25,501 nucleotides of DNA. Source: an uncultured Bacilli bacterium (GTDB lineage Bacteria; Bacillota_I; Bacilli_A; RF39; UBA660). Positions 14,131-22,796 of the stretch are shown one piece after another; the first letter of the stretch is position 1; the number at the start of each line of letters is the position of its first letter. The notes beneath the pieces were generated by a model. That model was not told the origin of the DNA. It ran no database searches and saw only the letters and a program-made list of their open reading frames with translations. The position numbers and the translations under genes were made by a program. The stretch lies in contig CAJUNG010000026.1 of NCBI GenBank assembly GCA_910587725.1, positions 1 through 25,501 on the forward strand, written 5' to 3'.

Positions 14131-14868
14131 ATGTTGATTACTAGCTTGGAAAATGAAAAAATTCGAGATTATTTGAAATTAAAAGAGAAAAAATATCGCA
14201 ATCGTTTTGGAATGTTTCTAGTAGAAGGCGAGCATTTGGTATTAGAGGCGCATCGGGCAGGTCTTATTGTTGAAATCTTGCTAGAACAAGATGCAATATT
14301 TCCTGTTCCAGAAGAAACCGTATATGTCACGAAAGCGATTTTGAATCGATTAAGTGATGTTGAAAATCCTCCTTATGTAATGGCTATTTGCAGAAAACGT
14401 GAAGAGGTTGAGGAATTAGGAAATCGAATTTTAATGTTAGATGGTGTACAAGACCCTGGGAATTTAGGAACAATTTTACGAAGTGGAAAGGCGTTTGACA
14501 TCGATAGTGTCGTTCTTAGTGAACAAACGGTAGACTTATACAATCCAAAAGTCATTCGTGCAACACAAGGTATGCTATTTCATTTAAACGTTGTTCGAAG
14601 AAACTTAATGTCAGTAATTTCAGAATTGAAGAGTATGGAAATTCCGGTTTATGTAACCCGAGTAGAATTTGGTGATGATGTTCATACGCTAAAGAAAAAA
14701 GACAAAGAGCGTTTTGGTCTTGTTATGGGAAATGAAGGAAAAGGAGTTAGTGAAGAGGTGAAGCTTCAAGCAGACCGATATATTTATATTCCTATGAATG
14801 AGAAAGTGGACAGTTTAAATGTAGCCGTTGCTACGAGTATTTTGCTTTATGAATTGAAGGTGGATTAA
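14131..14868 (+). CDS. TrmH/SpoU-family rRNA 2'-O-methyltransferase (YsgA/TsnR-like)
   Basis: 245 residues. The N-terminal substrate-binding part (1-95; 'KYRNRFGMFLVEGEHLVLEA') is followed by the knotted SPOUT domain: motif 1 'DGVQDPGNLGTILRSGKAF', motif 2 'GLVMGNEGKGVS' and motif 3 'IPMNEKVDSLNVAVATSILL'. Asn and Arg of motif 1 and the Glu of motif 2 are the usual catalytic and AdoMet-contacting residues. Family members methylate 2'-O of a nucleotide in 23S rRNA or tRNA; the exact site cannot be told. AGAGGTG lies eight bases before the ATG. The stop abuts the rimM start (TAA-ATG), so the genes are co-translated. Confidence 0.9.
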   Translation: MLITSLENEKIRDYLKLKEKKYRNRFGMFLVEGEHLVLEAHRAGLIVEILLEQDAIFPVPEETVYVTKAILNRLSDVENPPYVMAICRKREEVEELGNRILMLDGVQDPGNLGTILRSGKAFDIDSVVLSEQTVDLYNPKVIRATQGMLFHLNVVRRNLMSVISELKSMEIPVYVTRVEFGDDVHTLKKKDKERFGLVMGNEGKGVSEEVKLQADRYIYIPMNEKVDSLNVAVATSILLYELKVD

Positions 14869-15363
14869 ATGAAATTGGTATCAATTGGAAAAATTGTGAA
14901 TACGCATGGAATTATTGGTGAACTTCGTTTACTTTCTAATTTTGAGTTTAAGGAGAAAGCTTTTCTCAAGGGACAGAAAGTTTACATAGGGCGTGAACGG
15001 TGTGAAGAAGAAATTGAAAGTTATCGTAAACATAAGAATTTTGATATGATTTTTTTAAAGGGATACGATAATATTAATCAGGTTTTGAAATATAAAGGTC
15101 AATTTTGTTATGTCAATGTTGATGATTTACATCTTTCAGAAGATGAGTATTTAGCTTCCGATTTAATCTCATTACCTTGTTTTTCTAAAGGACAAAATGT
15201 TGGTAAGGTGAAAAGAATCGAAGAGATTGGACAAGGTAGGCGTCTTTTAATTTTAGATTATGATGGGCATGAAGTTATGGTTCCTTTTGTTGCTGAATTT
15301 GTTCATTATGATAAGATTACAAAAACGATTGACTTAACGGTACCAGAGGGATTGATTAAATGA
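14869..15363 (+). CDS. rimM: Ribosome maturation factor RimM
   Basis: 164 residues. The N-terminal RimM barrel opens with 'IGKIVNTHGIIGELRLLSN'. The C-terminal PRC-barrel contains 'GKVKRIEEIGQGRRLLILDY' and 'EVMVPFVAEFV', all typical of the family. RimM binds ribosomal protein S19 and assists 30S head assembly. It starts directly after the methyltransferase stop and overlaps trmD by ATGA (15360-15363). The rimM-trmD pairing is the classic bacterial order. No rpsP is present ahead of it, unlike in Bacillus. Confidence 0.93.
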   Translation: MKLVSIGKIVNTHGIIGELRLLSNFEFKEKAFLKGQKVYIGRERCEEEIESYRKHKNFDMIFLKGYDNINQVLKYKGQFCYVNVDDLHLSEDEYLASDLISLPCFSKGQNVGKVKRIEEIGQGRRLLILDYDGHEVMVPFVAEFVHYDKITKTIDLTVPEGLIK

Positions 15364-16022
15364 AAATTGATATTTTGACTCTATTTCCAGAGTTTTTTCC
15401 CTCCTTTTTTTCTCATTCTATTGTGAAAAGAGCTATTCAAAGTGGGCAAGTGGAGATTGCCGTTCATAATTTTCGTGATTATTCTCTAGGTAAAAATAAA
15501 AAAGTAGATGATACTCCATATGGGGGTGGAAGTGGAATGGTATTGATGTGTCAACCAATTTTTGATTGTGTGGATGCATTAAGAACAGAAGATTCTATTG
15601 TCATTTTACTCACTCCAGATGGTAAAGTTTATCAAGAAGATTTTGCCTACTCTTTATCAAGGGAAAAACATCTCATTTTAATCTGTGGTCATTATGAAGG
15701 ATTTGATGATAGAATTCGTAGTATCTGTGATTTAGAAGTTTCTATTGGTGATTATATTTTAACGGGAGGAGAAATTCCTGCTATGGTCATTGTGGATTCT
15801 GTTGTGCGACTAATTGATGGTGTAATTAAGGAAGACAGTCATATTAATGAGTCATTTCATCATCAATTATTAGATTATCCATCCTATACAAAACCGGCAG
15901 TTTTTCGTGGAATGGAGGTCCCTTCTGTACTACTTAGTGGAAATCATAAAAAAATAGATGAATATCGTAGAGAAATGATGTATAATAGAACTAAAGAAAG
16001 ACGCCCAGATTTGTTAAAGTAG
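15360..16022 (+). CDS. trmD: tRNA (guanine37-N1)-methyltransferase TrmD
   Basis: 220 residues. 'MKIDILTLFPEFFPSFFSHS' is the characteristic start. 'DDTPYGGGSGMVLMCQP', 'LICGHYEGFDDRI' and 'SIGDYILTGGEIPAMVIVDS' make the trefoil-knot AdoMet site. The C-terminal 'LDYPSYTKPAVFRGMEVPSV' and 'RRPDLL' complete the family signature. It methylates N1 of G37 next to the anticodon of tRNAs such as Pro and Leu, preventing frameshifts; both kinds occur in the tRNA array here. It overlaps rimM by four bases. Confidence 0.96.
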   Translation: MKIDILTLFPEFFPSFFSHSIVKRAIQSGQVEIAVHNFRDYSLGKNKKVDDTPYGGGSGMVLMCQPIFDCVDALRTEDSIVILLTPDGKVYQEDFAYSLSREKHLILICGHYEGFDDRIRSICDLEVSIGDYILTGGEIPAMVIVDSVVRLIDGVIKEDSHINESFHHQLLDYPSYTKPAVFRGMEVPSVLLSGNHKKIDEYRREMMYNRTKERRPDLLK

Positions 16023-16030
16023 GTGATTTT

Positions 16031-16495
16031 ATGGAGGCAAATAAGTATTTTGTAGTAAAAGATAAAAATGACTTTTCGATTACATTCTTTGAATATGATA
16101 AAGTTAAAGGTTATAACATGCAACCGAAGAATGTGAAAATTAAAGATGCTATTGATGTAAAAAGTATGATTTTTATTAATCCTAGCATGATTCAAAAACT
16201 TGCTTTCCGCAAGGTAGATGCACGGTATCAAAAACTTTTGAAGTTTCTAATGTTTGTACTATCTGCTGATAATGATGATGCAACTGGAGATACTTATCGA
16301 CAGGCGTTAAATGAGATTAATAAATTGAGATTAGAAATTTTAGTTTATTATAAAGAAAAATTAAAAGAAAATGATTTTGTAGAATTTAATAAGCGATTAG
16401 ACTTGTTTGCCCAAGAAATTAATGCAAGAATGTATTATTTACAAAGCTTATATGAAAAAACAGAAAATTATGATATGGGGAAAAGAAGTCGTTAA
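16031..16495 (+). CDS. Uncharacterised helical protein between trmD and rplS
   Basis: 154 residues, not recognised. Residues 1-50 look like a small beta unit ('YFVVKDKNDFSITFFEYDKV'). The rest is helical and charged, with 'ADNDDATGDTYRQALNEINK' followed by long amphipathic helices to residue 145. No signal peptide, membrane segment or catalytic motif. It begins eight bases after trmD with AGGTGAT as ribosome site, so it belongs to the same transcript. The position among ribosome and tRNA maturation genes hints at a translation-related role, by context only. Confidence 0.7.
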   Translation: MEANKYFVVKDKNDFSITFFEYDKVKGYNMQPKNVKIKDAIDVKSMIFINPSMIQKLAFRKVDARYQKLLKFLMFVLSADNDDATGDTYRQALNEINKLRLEILVYYKEKLKENDFVEFNKRLDLFAQEINARMYYLQSLYEKTENYDMGKRSR

Positions 16496-16501
16496 AAATG
16501 T

Positions 16502-16530
16502 TTGCAAATTATATTATCTTGTGCTATAAT
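16502..16530 (+). promoter_or_regulatory. Promoter of rplS
   Basis: TTGCAA (16502-16507), 17-base spacer, TATAAT (16525-16530) with an extended TGC. It lies just after the preceding gene's stop. Confidence 0.75.
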
Positions 16531-16536
16531 CTTATT

Positions 16537-16600
16537 CGTTAGTAATCCGATGTCAGTTTTTATGTATGTGTGATGCTTACCTTGATATGATTACTGTTAA
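16537..16600 (+). promoter_or_regulatory. L19 ribosomal leader (autoregulatory element candidate)
   Basis: AGTAATC (16541-16547) pairs with GATTACT (16589-16595) to close a multi-part structure containing TGTC and the segment TGTGATGCTTACCTTGA. Position (between promoter and rplS ribosome site) and motif layout match the L19 leader of Bacillota, which lets L19 control its own synthesis. A covariance search (Rfam L19_leader) would settle it. Confidence 0.65.
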
Positions 16601-16623
16601 AACAAGAAAGGAGATATTCGTAT

Positions 16624-16971
16624 ATGGCAAATGTAATTGAAAAAATTACAGCAAAGCAGATGAATCCTAGTGTTCCTGAATTTCGTGTTGGTGATACTGT
16701 TCGTGTCGATGTAAAAATTATCGAGGGAAAACGTGAAAGAATTCAGGCTTTTGAAGGTACTGTTATTGCAAGAAAAGGTGCTGGAATTAGTGAAACATTC
16801 ACAGTTCGTAAGATTTCTTCTGGTGTTGGTGTGGAAAGAACTTTCCCTGTACATTCTCCAAAACTAGCAGGAATTACCGTAGTGCGTAAGGGAAAAGTAA
16901 GACGTGCAAAATTAACATTCTTAAGAGGTCTTGTAGGTCAATACCGCATTAAAGAAAGAAGAGATAAATAA
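16624..16971 (+). CDS. rplS: 50S ribosomal protein L19
   Basis: 115 residues, the normal length. 'PEFRVGDTVRVDVKIIEGKR', 'RIQAFEGTVIARKGAG' and 'VERTFPVHSPKLAGITVVRK' are classic bL19 blocks. The C-terminus 'AKLTFLRGL' then the basic 'IKERR' end fits. L19 sits at the 30S-50S interface. AAAGGAG (16607-16613) precedes the ATG at 16624. Expression is probably governed by the leader just upstream and ended by the terminator whose stem includes the stop codon. Confidence 0.97.
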   Translation: MANVIEKITAKQMNPSVPEFRVGDTVRVDVKIIEGKRERIQAFEGTVIARKGAGISETFTVRKISSGVGVERTFPVHSPKLAGITVVRKGKVRRAKLTFLRGLVGQYRIKERRDK

Positions 16972-16994
16972 GGATCTAAGTGTCCTTATTTTTC
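16967..16994 (+). terminator. Terminator overlapping the rplS stop codon
   Basis: AATAAGGA (16967-16974) pairs with TCCTTATT (16983-16990), 8-nt loop, then TTTC. The TAA stop (16969-16971) is inside the 5' arm. Confidence 0.75.
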
Positions 16995-17008
16995 GTTAGA
17001 GGAAGAAA

Positions 17009-17497
17009 ATGAAAGAAAAAGTAAAAGAATATCTACCATTTGTTATATTTTTGCTCGTGATTTTATTATTAAAGACATTTGTTGTTACTACAATTCGGGT
17101 TAATGGAACAAGTATGGTTCCCACCTTGCAGTCTAATGATATTATGATTTTGGATGAAATTCATTATCGTTTTTCTGAAGTTCGACGTTTTGATATTGTT
17201 GTTGTTGCGAGAGAAAAAAATAATATTATTAAGCGTGTTATTGGTCTTCCTGGAGAAAAGATTGAGTATCGAGATAACGTTTTGTATATCAACGATGAAG
17301 TTGTAGAAGATATTTATAATTCTACTTTGCAAGAAGATTTTCTTTGTATTTTAGGAGAAAGTGAGTATTTTGTAATGGGGGATAATCGCGCGGATTCCTT
17401 GGATAGTAGAATGATTGGCCCAGTTGAAAGAAATAAGATTTTGGGACGTGCGATATTTACGATTTTTCCGTTTCACCGTTGGGGAAGTCCACACTAA
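17009..17497 (+). CDS. lepB: Type I signal peptidase
   Basis: 162 residues. One N-terminal membrane anchor (about 9-29) is followed by the catalytic serine in 'NGTSMVPTL' (Ser35) and the general-base lysine in 'IIKRVIGLPGE' (Lys75). The later box 'YFVMGDNRADSLDSR' completes the family pattern. It removes signal peptides from exported proteins on the outer face of the membrane and may process the CalY/TasA-like protein of this window, although such proteins often need a SipW-type enzyme. Small size is typical of Bacillota Sip proteins. AGAGGAAG precedes the ATG. Confidence 0.95.
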   Translation: MKEKVKEYLPFVIFLLVILLLKTFVVTTIRVNGTSMVPTLQSNDIMILDEIHYRFSEVRRFDIVVVAREKNNIIKRVIGLPGEKIEYRDNVLYINDEVVEDIYNSTLQEDFLCILGESEYFVMGDNRADSLDSRMIGPVERNKILGRAIFTIFPFHRWGSPH

Positions 17498-17536
17498 TCA
17501 TTTTTAAAGAATAAAATTTTTAATCTTTTTTTATTG

Positions 17537-17565
17537 TTGACATTTGCGAACATTTGTGTTAATGT
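17537..17565 (+). promoter_or_regulatory. Possible promoter of the 193-residue unknown gene
   Basis: A perfect TTGACA (17537-17542) with a poor -10 (TAATGT, 17560-17565) 17 bases on. It leaves a leader of about 95 bases. Confidence 0.35.
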
Positions 17566-17666
17566 TTAGATGTGGTTACTTATATGATATTGGTGCATTA
17601 TAGGTTCATGTAAATTGTGGAGGTTTTCTAAATTGTTGTTTATATAGTAAAGGAGAAAAGTATTAG

Positions 17667-18248
17667 GTGAAAGATGAGGTAGAAGTTTTTAAATTAAAAG
17701 AAATAAAGATAGGTGGAAAAAATAGTGCGCGAATAATTTTGAGAATTAATGCATCACTCGATTTTGATGTTTTATATAGTGTATTTGAAGATTCCATGGC
17801 GAAATTTTTAGAAAAAAATAACATTGGTGAAATTGTTAAAGATAGAGTAACACTTGTTAATCATGAGAAATACGTAACAAATATAGTTTTTGAAGCTTAT
17901 CATATTAAACTTGACCTGTTTATGCGAATGCTTACCTTTTACCGATTTCCTAAAGGTTCTTATTTAAAGGTTAACCAAAGGAAGATTGAATTGGGAGATT
18001 TGGAAGGTGTTTCTATTCTGTTTAATGAAATTGACAATGATAAATTAGAACGGATTTGCTCAGAATTATCACAGGAAATTTTTGGAAAATATTTGTATAA
18101 ATCTTCAATTTTATTTCGGAGAAGTCCTATAATTACTTATTATACCGATTCAATTGAGGAATTAAAGATTGCAATTTACCAATATATTGAAAAAAATCAG
18201 TATAATAAAATTTTAACTGTTGTTGATTATTCGTCAATTAAAAGCTAA
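17667..18248 (+). CDS. Uncharacterised 193-residue protein
   Basis: Not recognised. A soluble, mixed alpha/beta protein with many charged residues and no signal peptide, membrane segment, cysteine cluster or nucleotide-binding motif. Conspicuous stretches are 'IGGKNSARIILRINASLDFD', 'FYRFPKGSYLKVNQRKIELG' and 'SSILFRRSPIITYYTDS'. The start is a GTG at 17667; AAAGGAG at 17649-17655 lies 11 bases before it, and no in-frame ATG fits better. It sits alone between lepB and rbgA with about 170 and 446 bases on either side, so it is probably a single-gene unit. Confidence 0.6.
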   Translation: MKDEVEVFKLKEIKIGGKNSARIILRINASLDFDVLYSVFEDSMAKFLEKNNIGEIVKDRVTLVNHEKYVTNIVFEAYHIKLDLFMRMLTFYRFPKGSYLKVNQRKIELGDLEGVSILFNEIDNDKLERICSELSQEIFGKYLYKSSILFRRSPIITYYTDSIEELKIAIYQYIEKNQYNKILTVVDYSSIKS

Positions 18249-18573
18249 TTTATTTCGTAAATTTATTATTGATTTTTTCTAAGTTAATTATTAATAGAAA
18301 AAATCGTGAAAAAAATTAAGAAGTTAAGACATAACTAGACAGTGTAAATATGTAATGATTAGAAAAGTCAGATAAATATTAGATTGACAAACTTTCTGGG
18401 GATAGCAAAACTTTTAAAAATATTTAAGGATATTTGGCAAATAAAATTTTGTATTTAATCTTAGTATTTGAATGTATAATTTGTTTGAAGTTTAAACGTT
18501 GAGGTCGGATACCAGTTACATCGTAGTAAAGTCGTTTATTGAAGATTAAAGTTGGCTTTTAGAATTAAGTATT
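18249..18573. other. Gene-free AT-rich stretch
   Basis: No credible coding frame, tRNA or clear terminator. A TATAAT occurs at 18475-18480 without a convincing -35, and TAAACG/CGTTTA could form a weak distant pairing around 18493-18540. An unannotated small RNA is possible, but nothing in the sequence proves it. Confidence 0.4.
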
Positions 18574-18602
18574 TTGAATGATTATATAGTTTGGGTTATA
18601 AT
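18574..18602 (+). promoter_or_regulatory. Promoter of rbgA
   Basis: TTGAAT (18574-18579), 17-base spacer, TATAAT (18597-18602), giving a leader of about 85 bases. Confidence 0.55.
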
Positions 18603-18694
18603 AAAATTCCCTATGAAAATTTACAATTACTATTAGAGACATCAATAGAATTAGCAGATGATTTATATGTTGAGAAATTAAGGATGTGATATAA

Positions 18695-19573
18695 ATGAAT
18701 GACAATAGTCAACAAAATTCGACAAATATAAACTGGTATCCTGGGCATATGGCAAAAACAAAAAGAGAAATTTCGGAAAATTTAAACTATGTTGATGTTG
18801 TTTATGAAGTAATTGATGCTCGAATGCCAATTAGCTCTAAAATTGTGGATATCGATGATTTAATTAAGACTAAACCAAAGATTTTAATTGTTACAAAATA
18901 TGATTTGTGCGATAAGAAAATAACAGATGTAATATTGGATGATTATTGTCGTAACGGTTATATGGTTATCCCCGTTGATTTGGTTCATAAAAATGATACA
19001 AAAAAAATAATTGATGTAACCTTGAAAATGTGTGAGTCTCTTCTCGAAAAAAGGATTTCTAAGGGTATGAAAGCACGTCGTATTCGAGTTTTAGTTGTTG
19101 GAACTCCTAATGTAGGAAAAAGTACATTAATTAATCGCCTTGTTGGAAAAAAGGTGACAAATGTGGGAAATCGTCCAGGTATTACAAAAAATTTAGGGTG
19201 GGTAAGAATTCACGAGAAAATTGAACTTCTTGATTCGCCAGGAATTTTATGGCCAAAATTAGAAAACCAGCTGCATGCATTTAATTTGGCAAGCTTTTCT
19301 GCTATTAAAGAGGAGATTTTAAATTTAGAGGAGATATCCCTTCATATTTTAAAAATGTTAGATAAGTATTATCCAGAAAAGTTAAGAGCTCGCTACGGTA
19401 TTGAAAATTTTCGCTCTTTGTGTTTAGAAGATGTAATTATGAAAATTGCTAGCCGTAGGGGTATTGTAGGAAAAAATGGATGTATTGATTTTGATCGTGC
19501 TTATTTAATTATTATTCATGATTTAAGGGATGGATTTATTTCAGAAGTTACTTTTGATCGATTATCTGAATGA
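18695..19573 (+). CDS. rbgA: Ribosome biogenesis GTPase RbgA (YlqF)
   Basis: 292 residues with a circularly permuted GTPase: G4 first ('TKYD', 67-70), then G1 'GTPNVGKST' (136-144), G2 around 'PGITK' and G3 'DSPG' (180-183). The start 'INWYPGHMAKTKREI' and 'EVIDARMP' are family hallmarks, and the C-terminal 100 residues form the RNA-binding part. RbgA drives a late step of 50S assembly. G4 is TKYD where most relatives have NKxD. The AAGGATG site lies about ten bases before the ATG. Being close to rplS is the usual Bacilli arrangement. Confidence 0.95.
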   Translation: MNDNSQQNSTNINWYPGHMAKTKREISENLNYVDVVYEVIDARMPISSKIVDIDDLIKTKPKILIVTKYDLCDKKITDVILDDYCRNGYMVIPVDLVHKNDTKKIIDVTLKMCESLLEKRISKGMKARRIRVLVVGTPNVGKSTLINRLVGKKVTNVGNRPGITKNLGWVRIHEKIELLDSPGILWPKLENQLHAFNLASFSAIKEEILNLEEISLHILKMLDKYYPEKLRARYGIENFRSLCLEDVIMKIASRRGIVGKNGCIDFDRAYLIIIHDLRDGFISEVTFDRLSE

Positions 19574-19593
19574 ATTTTTTTCCTTTTACTTAA

Positions 19594-19622
19594 TTGACAA
19601 AAAAATGTTTGTTTGTTATTGT
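19594..19622 (+). promoter_or_regulatory. Promoter of the trhP1-trhP2-dgt unit
   Basis: TTGACA (19594-19599), 17-base spacer, TATTGT (19617-19622). The in-frame TTG at 19594 is part of the -35 box, so it cannot be the translation start. Confidence 0.55.
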
Positions 19623-19641
19623 AGGTGTAAGTGGTGGTATA

Positions 19642-20478
19642 ATGAAATTATTAATTGTAAAACATGATAAAAATTATTTTAATGAATATATTGATGGCTA
19701 TATTTTACCATTAGAAAATTTTTCTGTCAGCTATTCAACTCAATATTCATTAGAAGAAATTAAAGATATCGCTTTAAAAAAAGAAGTATTTGTATTAATT
19801 AATAAAAATATTACGAATTCTGAGGTTCCCTTGTTAGAAGAGATTTTAAAAAAATTATCTAATACTTCTGTTTCAGGTGTTCTTTTTTATGATTTAAGTG
19901 TTCTTTCAATTGTTCGACGGTGTAATCTTTCTTTGAATCTCGTTTGGAATCAAACCCATATGGTAACTAACTATAATACAATTAATTATTATTATGAGAA
20001 AGGTGTTCGGGGTGCTTTTCTTTCTAATGAGATTACTTTAGAAGAAATGCTTCAGATTAAAGAAAAAACTGAGTCATTAATATTTGCCAATATTATTTAT
20101 CGTCCAATTATTTCGTTTTCCAAAAGACATTTGATTCAAAATTATTATAAATCTTTTTCCGAGGAAAAATTTGAAAATCCCATTTCTGTTTGTGAAGAAG
20201 TTAGTGGACAAGAGTATTTAATTTCCGAAGAAAGTGATGGTACTACAATTATTTTGTCTTCTGTTGTTAATGGTAGTTTTCCACTTGTCTCTATGGTAGA
20301 AAAGAACTTTGATTATGGTGTTATTGATTTTAAAACAGGAGATATGGATTTTATTGTCAGTCGTATTTTAGAAATCATGAAAGGAAATTGTAATCAGAAA
20401 ATATTTGATGAGTTAGAGGAAAAAATAGGAAATTATACGGGTTTTTTTTATAAAAAAACGTATTATAAGGTGAAGTAA
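19642..20478 (+). CDS. U32-peptidase-like protein, YrrN/TrhP1 type
   Basis: 278 residues from the ATG at 19642, preceded by GTGGTGG and lying after the promoter. The frame extends to a TTG at 19594, but that is within the -35 box. A divergent, short U32-like protein, recognised mainly by context: it is immediately upstream of a canonical U32 family member, as yrrN is before yrrO in Bacillus subtilis. 'YNTINYYYEKGVRGAFLSNE' and 'ITLEEMLQIKEKTE' match the barrel region of the family. No iron-sulphur cysteine cluster is present. In B. subtilis the pair TrhP1/TrhP2 is needed for 5-hydroxyuridine at tRNA position 34. The stop abuts the next ATG. Confidence 0.65.
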   Translation: MKLLIVKHDKNYFNEYIDGYILPLENFSVSYSTQYSLEEIKDIALKKEVFVLINKNITNSEVPLLEEILKKLSNTSVSGVLFYDLSVLSIVRRCNLSLNLVWNQTHMVTNYNTINYYYEKGVRGAFLSNEITLEEMLQIKEKTESLIFANIIYRPIISFSKRHLIQNYYKSFSEEKFENPISVCEEVSGQEYLISEESDGTTIILSSVVNGSFPLVSMVEKNFDYGVIDFKTGDMDFIVSRILEIMKGNCNQKIFDELEEKIGNYTGFFYKKTYYKVK

Positions 20479-21663
20479 ATGAAGAACGAAAAAATAGAAC
20501 TATTATCTCCGGCGGGGGATTTAGAAAGATTAAAAGTTACTTTATTATATGGTGCAGATGCTGTTTATATTGGTGGTAAAGAATTTAGTTTGCGTGCGAA
20601 TGCTACAAATTTTTCTGTCGATGAAATCAAGGAAGCATGTAACTTTGCTCATTCAATTGGAAAAAGGGTTTATCTTACCGTTAATATTGTTTTTCATAAT
20701 GAAGATGTTGGAGAAATATATCAATATTTATCCGCAGTTTCTAAATGTGGAATTGATGCGATAATCGCAAGTGATCCATTTGTTATTGCGTATGTAGTTA
20801 AAAATTTTCCTCATATCGAAGCTCATGTTAGTACGCAAAACTCTACTTGTAATTATGAAACAGTTCGATTTTTTAAACAAGAAGGAGTAAAACGGGTTGT
20901 AGTTGCTAGGGAATTATCAAAGGAAGAAATCAAAGAGATTATTGATAAAACAAAGATGGATATTGAGGTTTTTATTCATGGCGCAGTATGTACTTTTTAT
21001 AGTGGAAGATGTGCTTTATCTAATTATGTAACTAATCGTGATTCTAATCGTGGTGGTTGTAGTCAGGTGTGTAGATTTGCTTTAGATAAATCGGGTGAGC
21101 AACATAAATTTACGATGGCTACGAAAGATTTAAACCTAGCTAGTCATATTGCAGAACTAATTGAAATTGGTGTTAAAAGCTTGAAAGTTGAAGGGAGAAT
21201 GAGAAGTATTTATTATTTGGCTACTGTGATTTCTTCTTATCGTAAATTAATTGATTCATACTATGCGGGAACGTTAAATGATACATTCATAGATAAGCAA
21301 AACAAAATTTTGGGTCGTGTTGCAAATCGTGAAACAAGTACACATTATTTTGATCATGTTGCTGACTACCGGGACCAGTACTATACGGGTCGTCAGGAAC
21401 TTTCTAATCAAGATTATTTAACATTAATTATTGATTATAATCAGAAAACAAATGAGATTACTATGATTGAGAGAAATTATTTTTCTATTGGTGATGAGGT
21501 TGAAATTTTTACTCCTAATGGAGATGTCTATTCATTAATTGTTGATAATTTGCGAAATCACGATTATCAGGAGATTGATGTTGCTAGGCATCCTGATGAA
21601 GTTTTATTTATGTATTTCAAAGGAAAAATCGTTCCTTATTCTATGATGAGAAAGAAGGTGTAG
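20479..21663 (+). CDS. U32 family protein, YrrO/TrhP2-like tRNA hydroxylation factor
   Basis: 394 residues. 'ELLSPAGDLERLKVTLLYGA' and 'DAVYIGGKEFSLRANATNFS' open the barrel. 'FIHGAVCTFYSGRCALSNY' to 'GGCSQVCRF' gives four cysteines, C171, C178, C194 and C198, the U32 iron-sulphur site. 'SLKVEGRMRSIYYLA' is another hallmark, and a small C-terminal beta domain follows (about 310-394). Though named collagenase-like peptidases, studied bacterial members act in RNA hydroxylation: TrhP in ho5U34 of tRNA, RlhA in 23S rRNA. The preceding short paralogue favours the TrhP2 assignment. It starts directly after that gene's stop and ends two bases before the dGTPase-like gene. Confidence 0.85.
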   Translation: MKNEKIELLSPAGDLERLKVTLLYGADAVYIGGKEFSLRANATNFSVDEIKEACNFAHSIGKRVYLTVNIVFHNEDVGEIYQYLSAVSKCGIDAIIASDPFVIAYVVKNFPHIEAHVSTQNSTCNYETVRFFKQEGVKRVVVARELSKEEIKEIIDKTKMDIEVFIHGAVCTFYSGRCALSNYVTNRDSNRGGCSQVCRFALDKSGEQHKFTMATKDLNLASHIAELIEIGVKSLKVEGRMRSIYYLATVISSYRKLIDSYYAGTLNDTFIDKQNKILGRVANRETSTHYFDHVADYRDQYYTGRQELSNQDYLTLIIDYNQKTNEITMIERNYFSIGDEVEIFTPNGDVYSLIVDNLRNHDYQEIDVARHPDEVLFMYFKGKIVPYSMMRKKV

Positions 21664-21665
21664 AA

Positions 21666-22796
21666 ATGGATAAGAGGATAATTGAGAATATGTTGAAAAG
21701 GGAAAGTGGTTTTAGTCAATTTGCAACACTAAGCTCAAATTCAATTCGATTAGAATCTGAAAAGCAGGATATTCGTACGCCTTTTTTTAGAGATGTTGAT
21801 CGAATTATTCATTCATGGTCTTATTCTAGATATTCAGGAAAAACTCAAGTGTTTTCATTTTCTGATGATGATCATGTTTCTCGAAGAATGATTCATGTTC
21901 AGTTAGTTAGCAAGATTGCCCGAACAATTGGTAGGGCACTTTCACTTAATGAGGATTTGATTGAAGCTGGCGCACTTGGGCATGACATTGGGCATACCCC
22001 ATTGGGACATTCTGGTGAGGCAATTTTAAATCGTATTTCGTTAAGAGAGTTAGGGGAAATTTTTAGTCATAATGTACAAAGTGTACGTACTTATATGTTC
22101 ATTGAGCATGGTGGAAATGGTCTCAATTTATCTGTTCAAGTTTTGGATGCTATTTTATGTCATAATGGTGAAATATGTTCTTCTACCTATTTTCCTATGA
22201 AAAAGACAGTGGAAGAGTTTTTAAAACAATATGAATCTTGTTATACTGATAACAAAGTTTTGAAGGAGTTATGTCCGATGACTTTAGAAGGATGTGTTGT
22301 TAGGATTAGTGATTTGATTGGTTATATCGGTAGGGATATAGAAGATGCAATTAGATTAGGAAAAATTTCTCGTCAAGATATACCTGAAAATATTAAAAGT
22401 GTATTAGGAGTTACAAATCAGCAGATTGTAAATACTATTATTTTGGATATTATTGAGAATAGTTTTGATAAACCATATATTAAGATGAGTGATGAAGTAT
22501 TTAAGGCAATGATAGATTTGAAAAAATTTAATTATGAACATATTTATCGTTTTTCTAATAGTAAAGAGAGTCTTGAATATTTTGAGATAGGTATGAATCA
22601 TTTGTTTAAAAAGTATTTGTGTGATATTGAAAATGAAAATTTTGAAAGTGATATTTACAAATTTTTCTTGATTGAGAAATCATTAAAGTATCTATCAACG
22701 ACTTCTGATAAAAGAAAAGTATTAGATTATTTGGCGGGGATGACTGATAATTTTCTGAAAAAAATGATAGAGCAAAATTTAGAGGAGTTATCATAG
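21666..22796 (+). CDS. dGTPase-like HD-domain triphosphohydrolase
   Basis: 376 residues. The HD ligands are visible as H77 ('RRMIHVQLVSKIARTIGRAL') and H106-D107-x2-H110 ('GALGHDIGHTPLGHSGE'), with a later Asp in 'RISDLIGYIGRDIEDA'. This arrangement is that of deoxyguanosinetriphosphate triphosphohydrolases, which release triphosphate from dNTPs. It is of the shorter type (family range about 370-500). AAGGTG precedes the ATG, two bases after the U32 gene, so it is in the same transcript. Its partner role there is unclear. Substrate specificity cannot be read from the sequence. Confidence 0.85.
   Translation: MDKRIIENMLKRESGFSQFATLSSNSIRLESEKQDIRTPFFRDVDRIIHSWSYSRYSGKTQVFSFSDDDHVSRRMIHVQLVSKIARTIGRALSLNEDLIEAGALGHDIGHTPLGHSGEAILNRISLRELGEIFSHNVQSVRTYMFIEHGGNGLNLSVQVLDAILCHNGEICSSTYFPMKKTVEEFLKQYESCYTDNKVLKELCPMTLEGCVVRISDLIGYIGRDIEDAIRLGKISRQDIPENIKSVLGVTNQQIVNTIILDIIENSFDKPYIKMSDEVFKAMIDLKKFNYEHIYRFSNSKESLEYFEIGMNHLFKKYLCDIENENFESDIYKFFLIEKSLKYLSTTSDKRKVLDYLAGMTDNFLKKMIEQNLEELS

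Noticed and set aside
18591..18689. 32-residue frame (KIPYENLQLLLETSIELADD...) just before rbgA
   Set aside because: It looks protein-like, but its only start is a TTG inside the rbgA promoter, with no ribosome site, and it stops three codons after its last Leu. Probably leader sequence or a relic.
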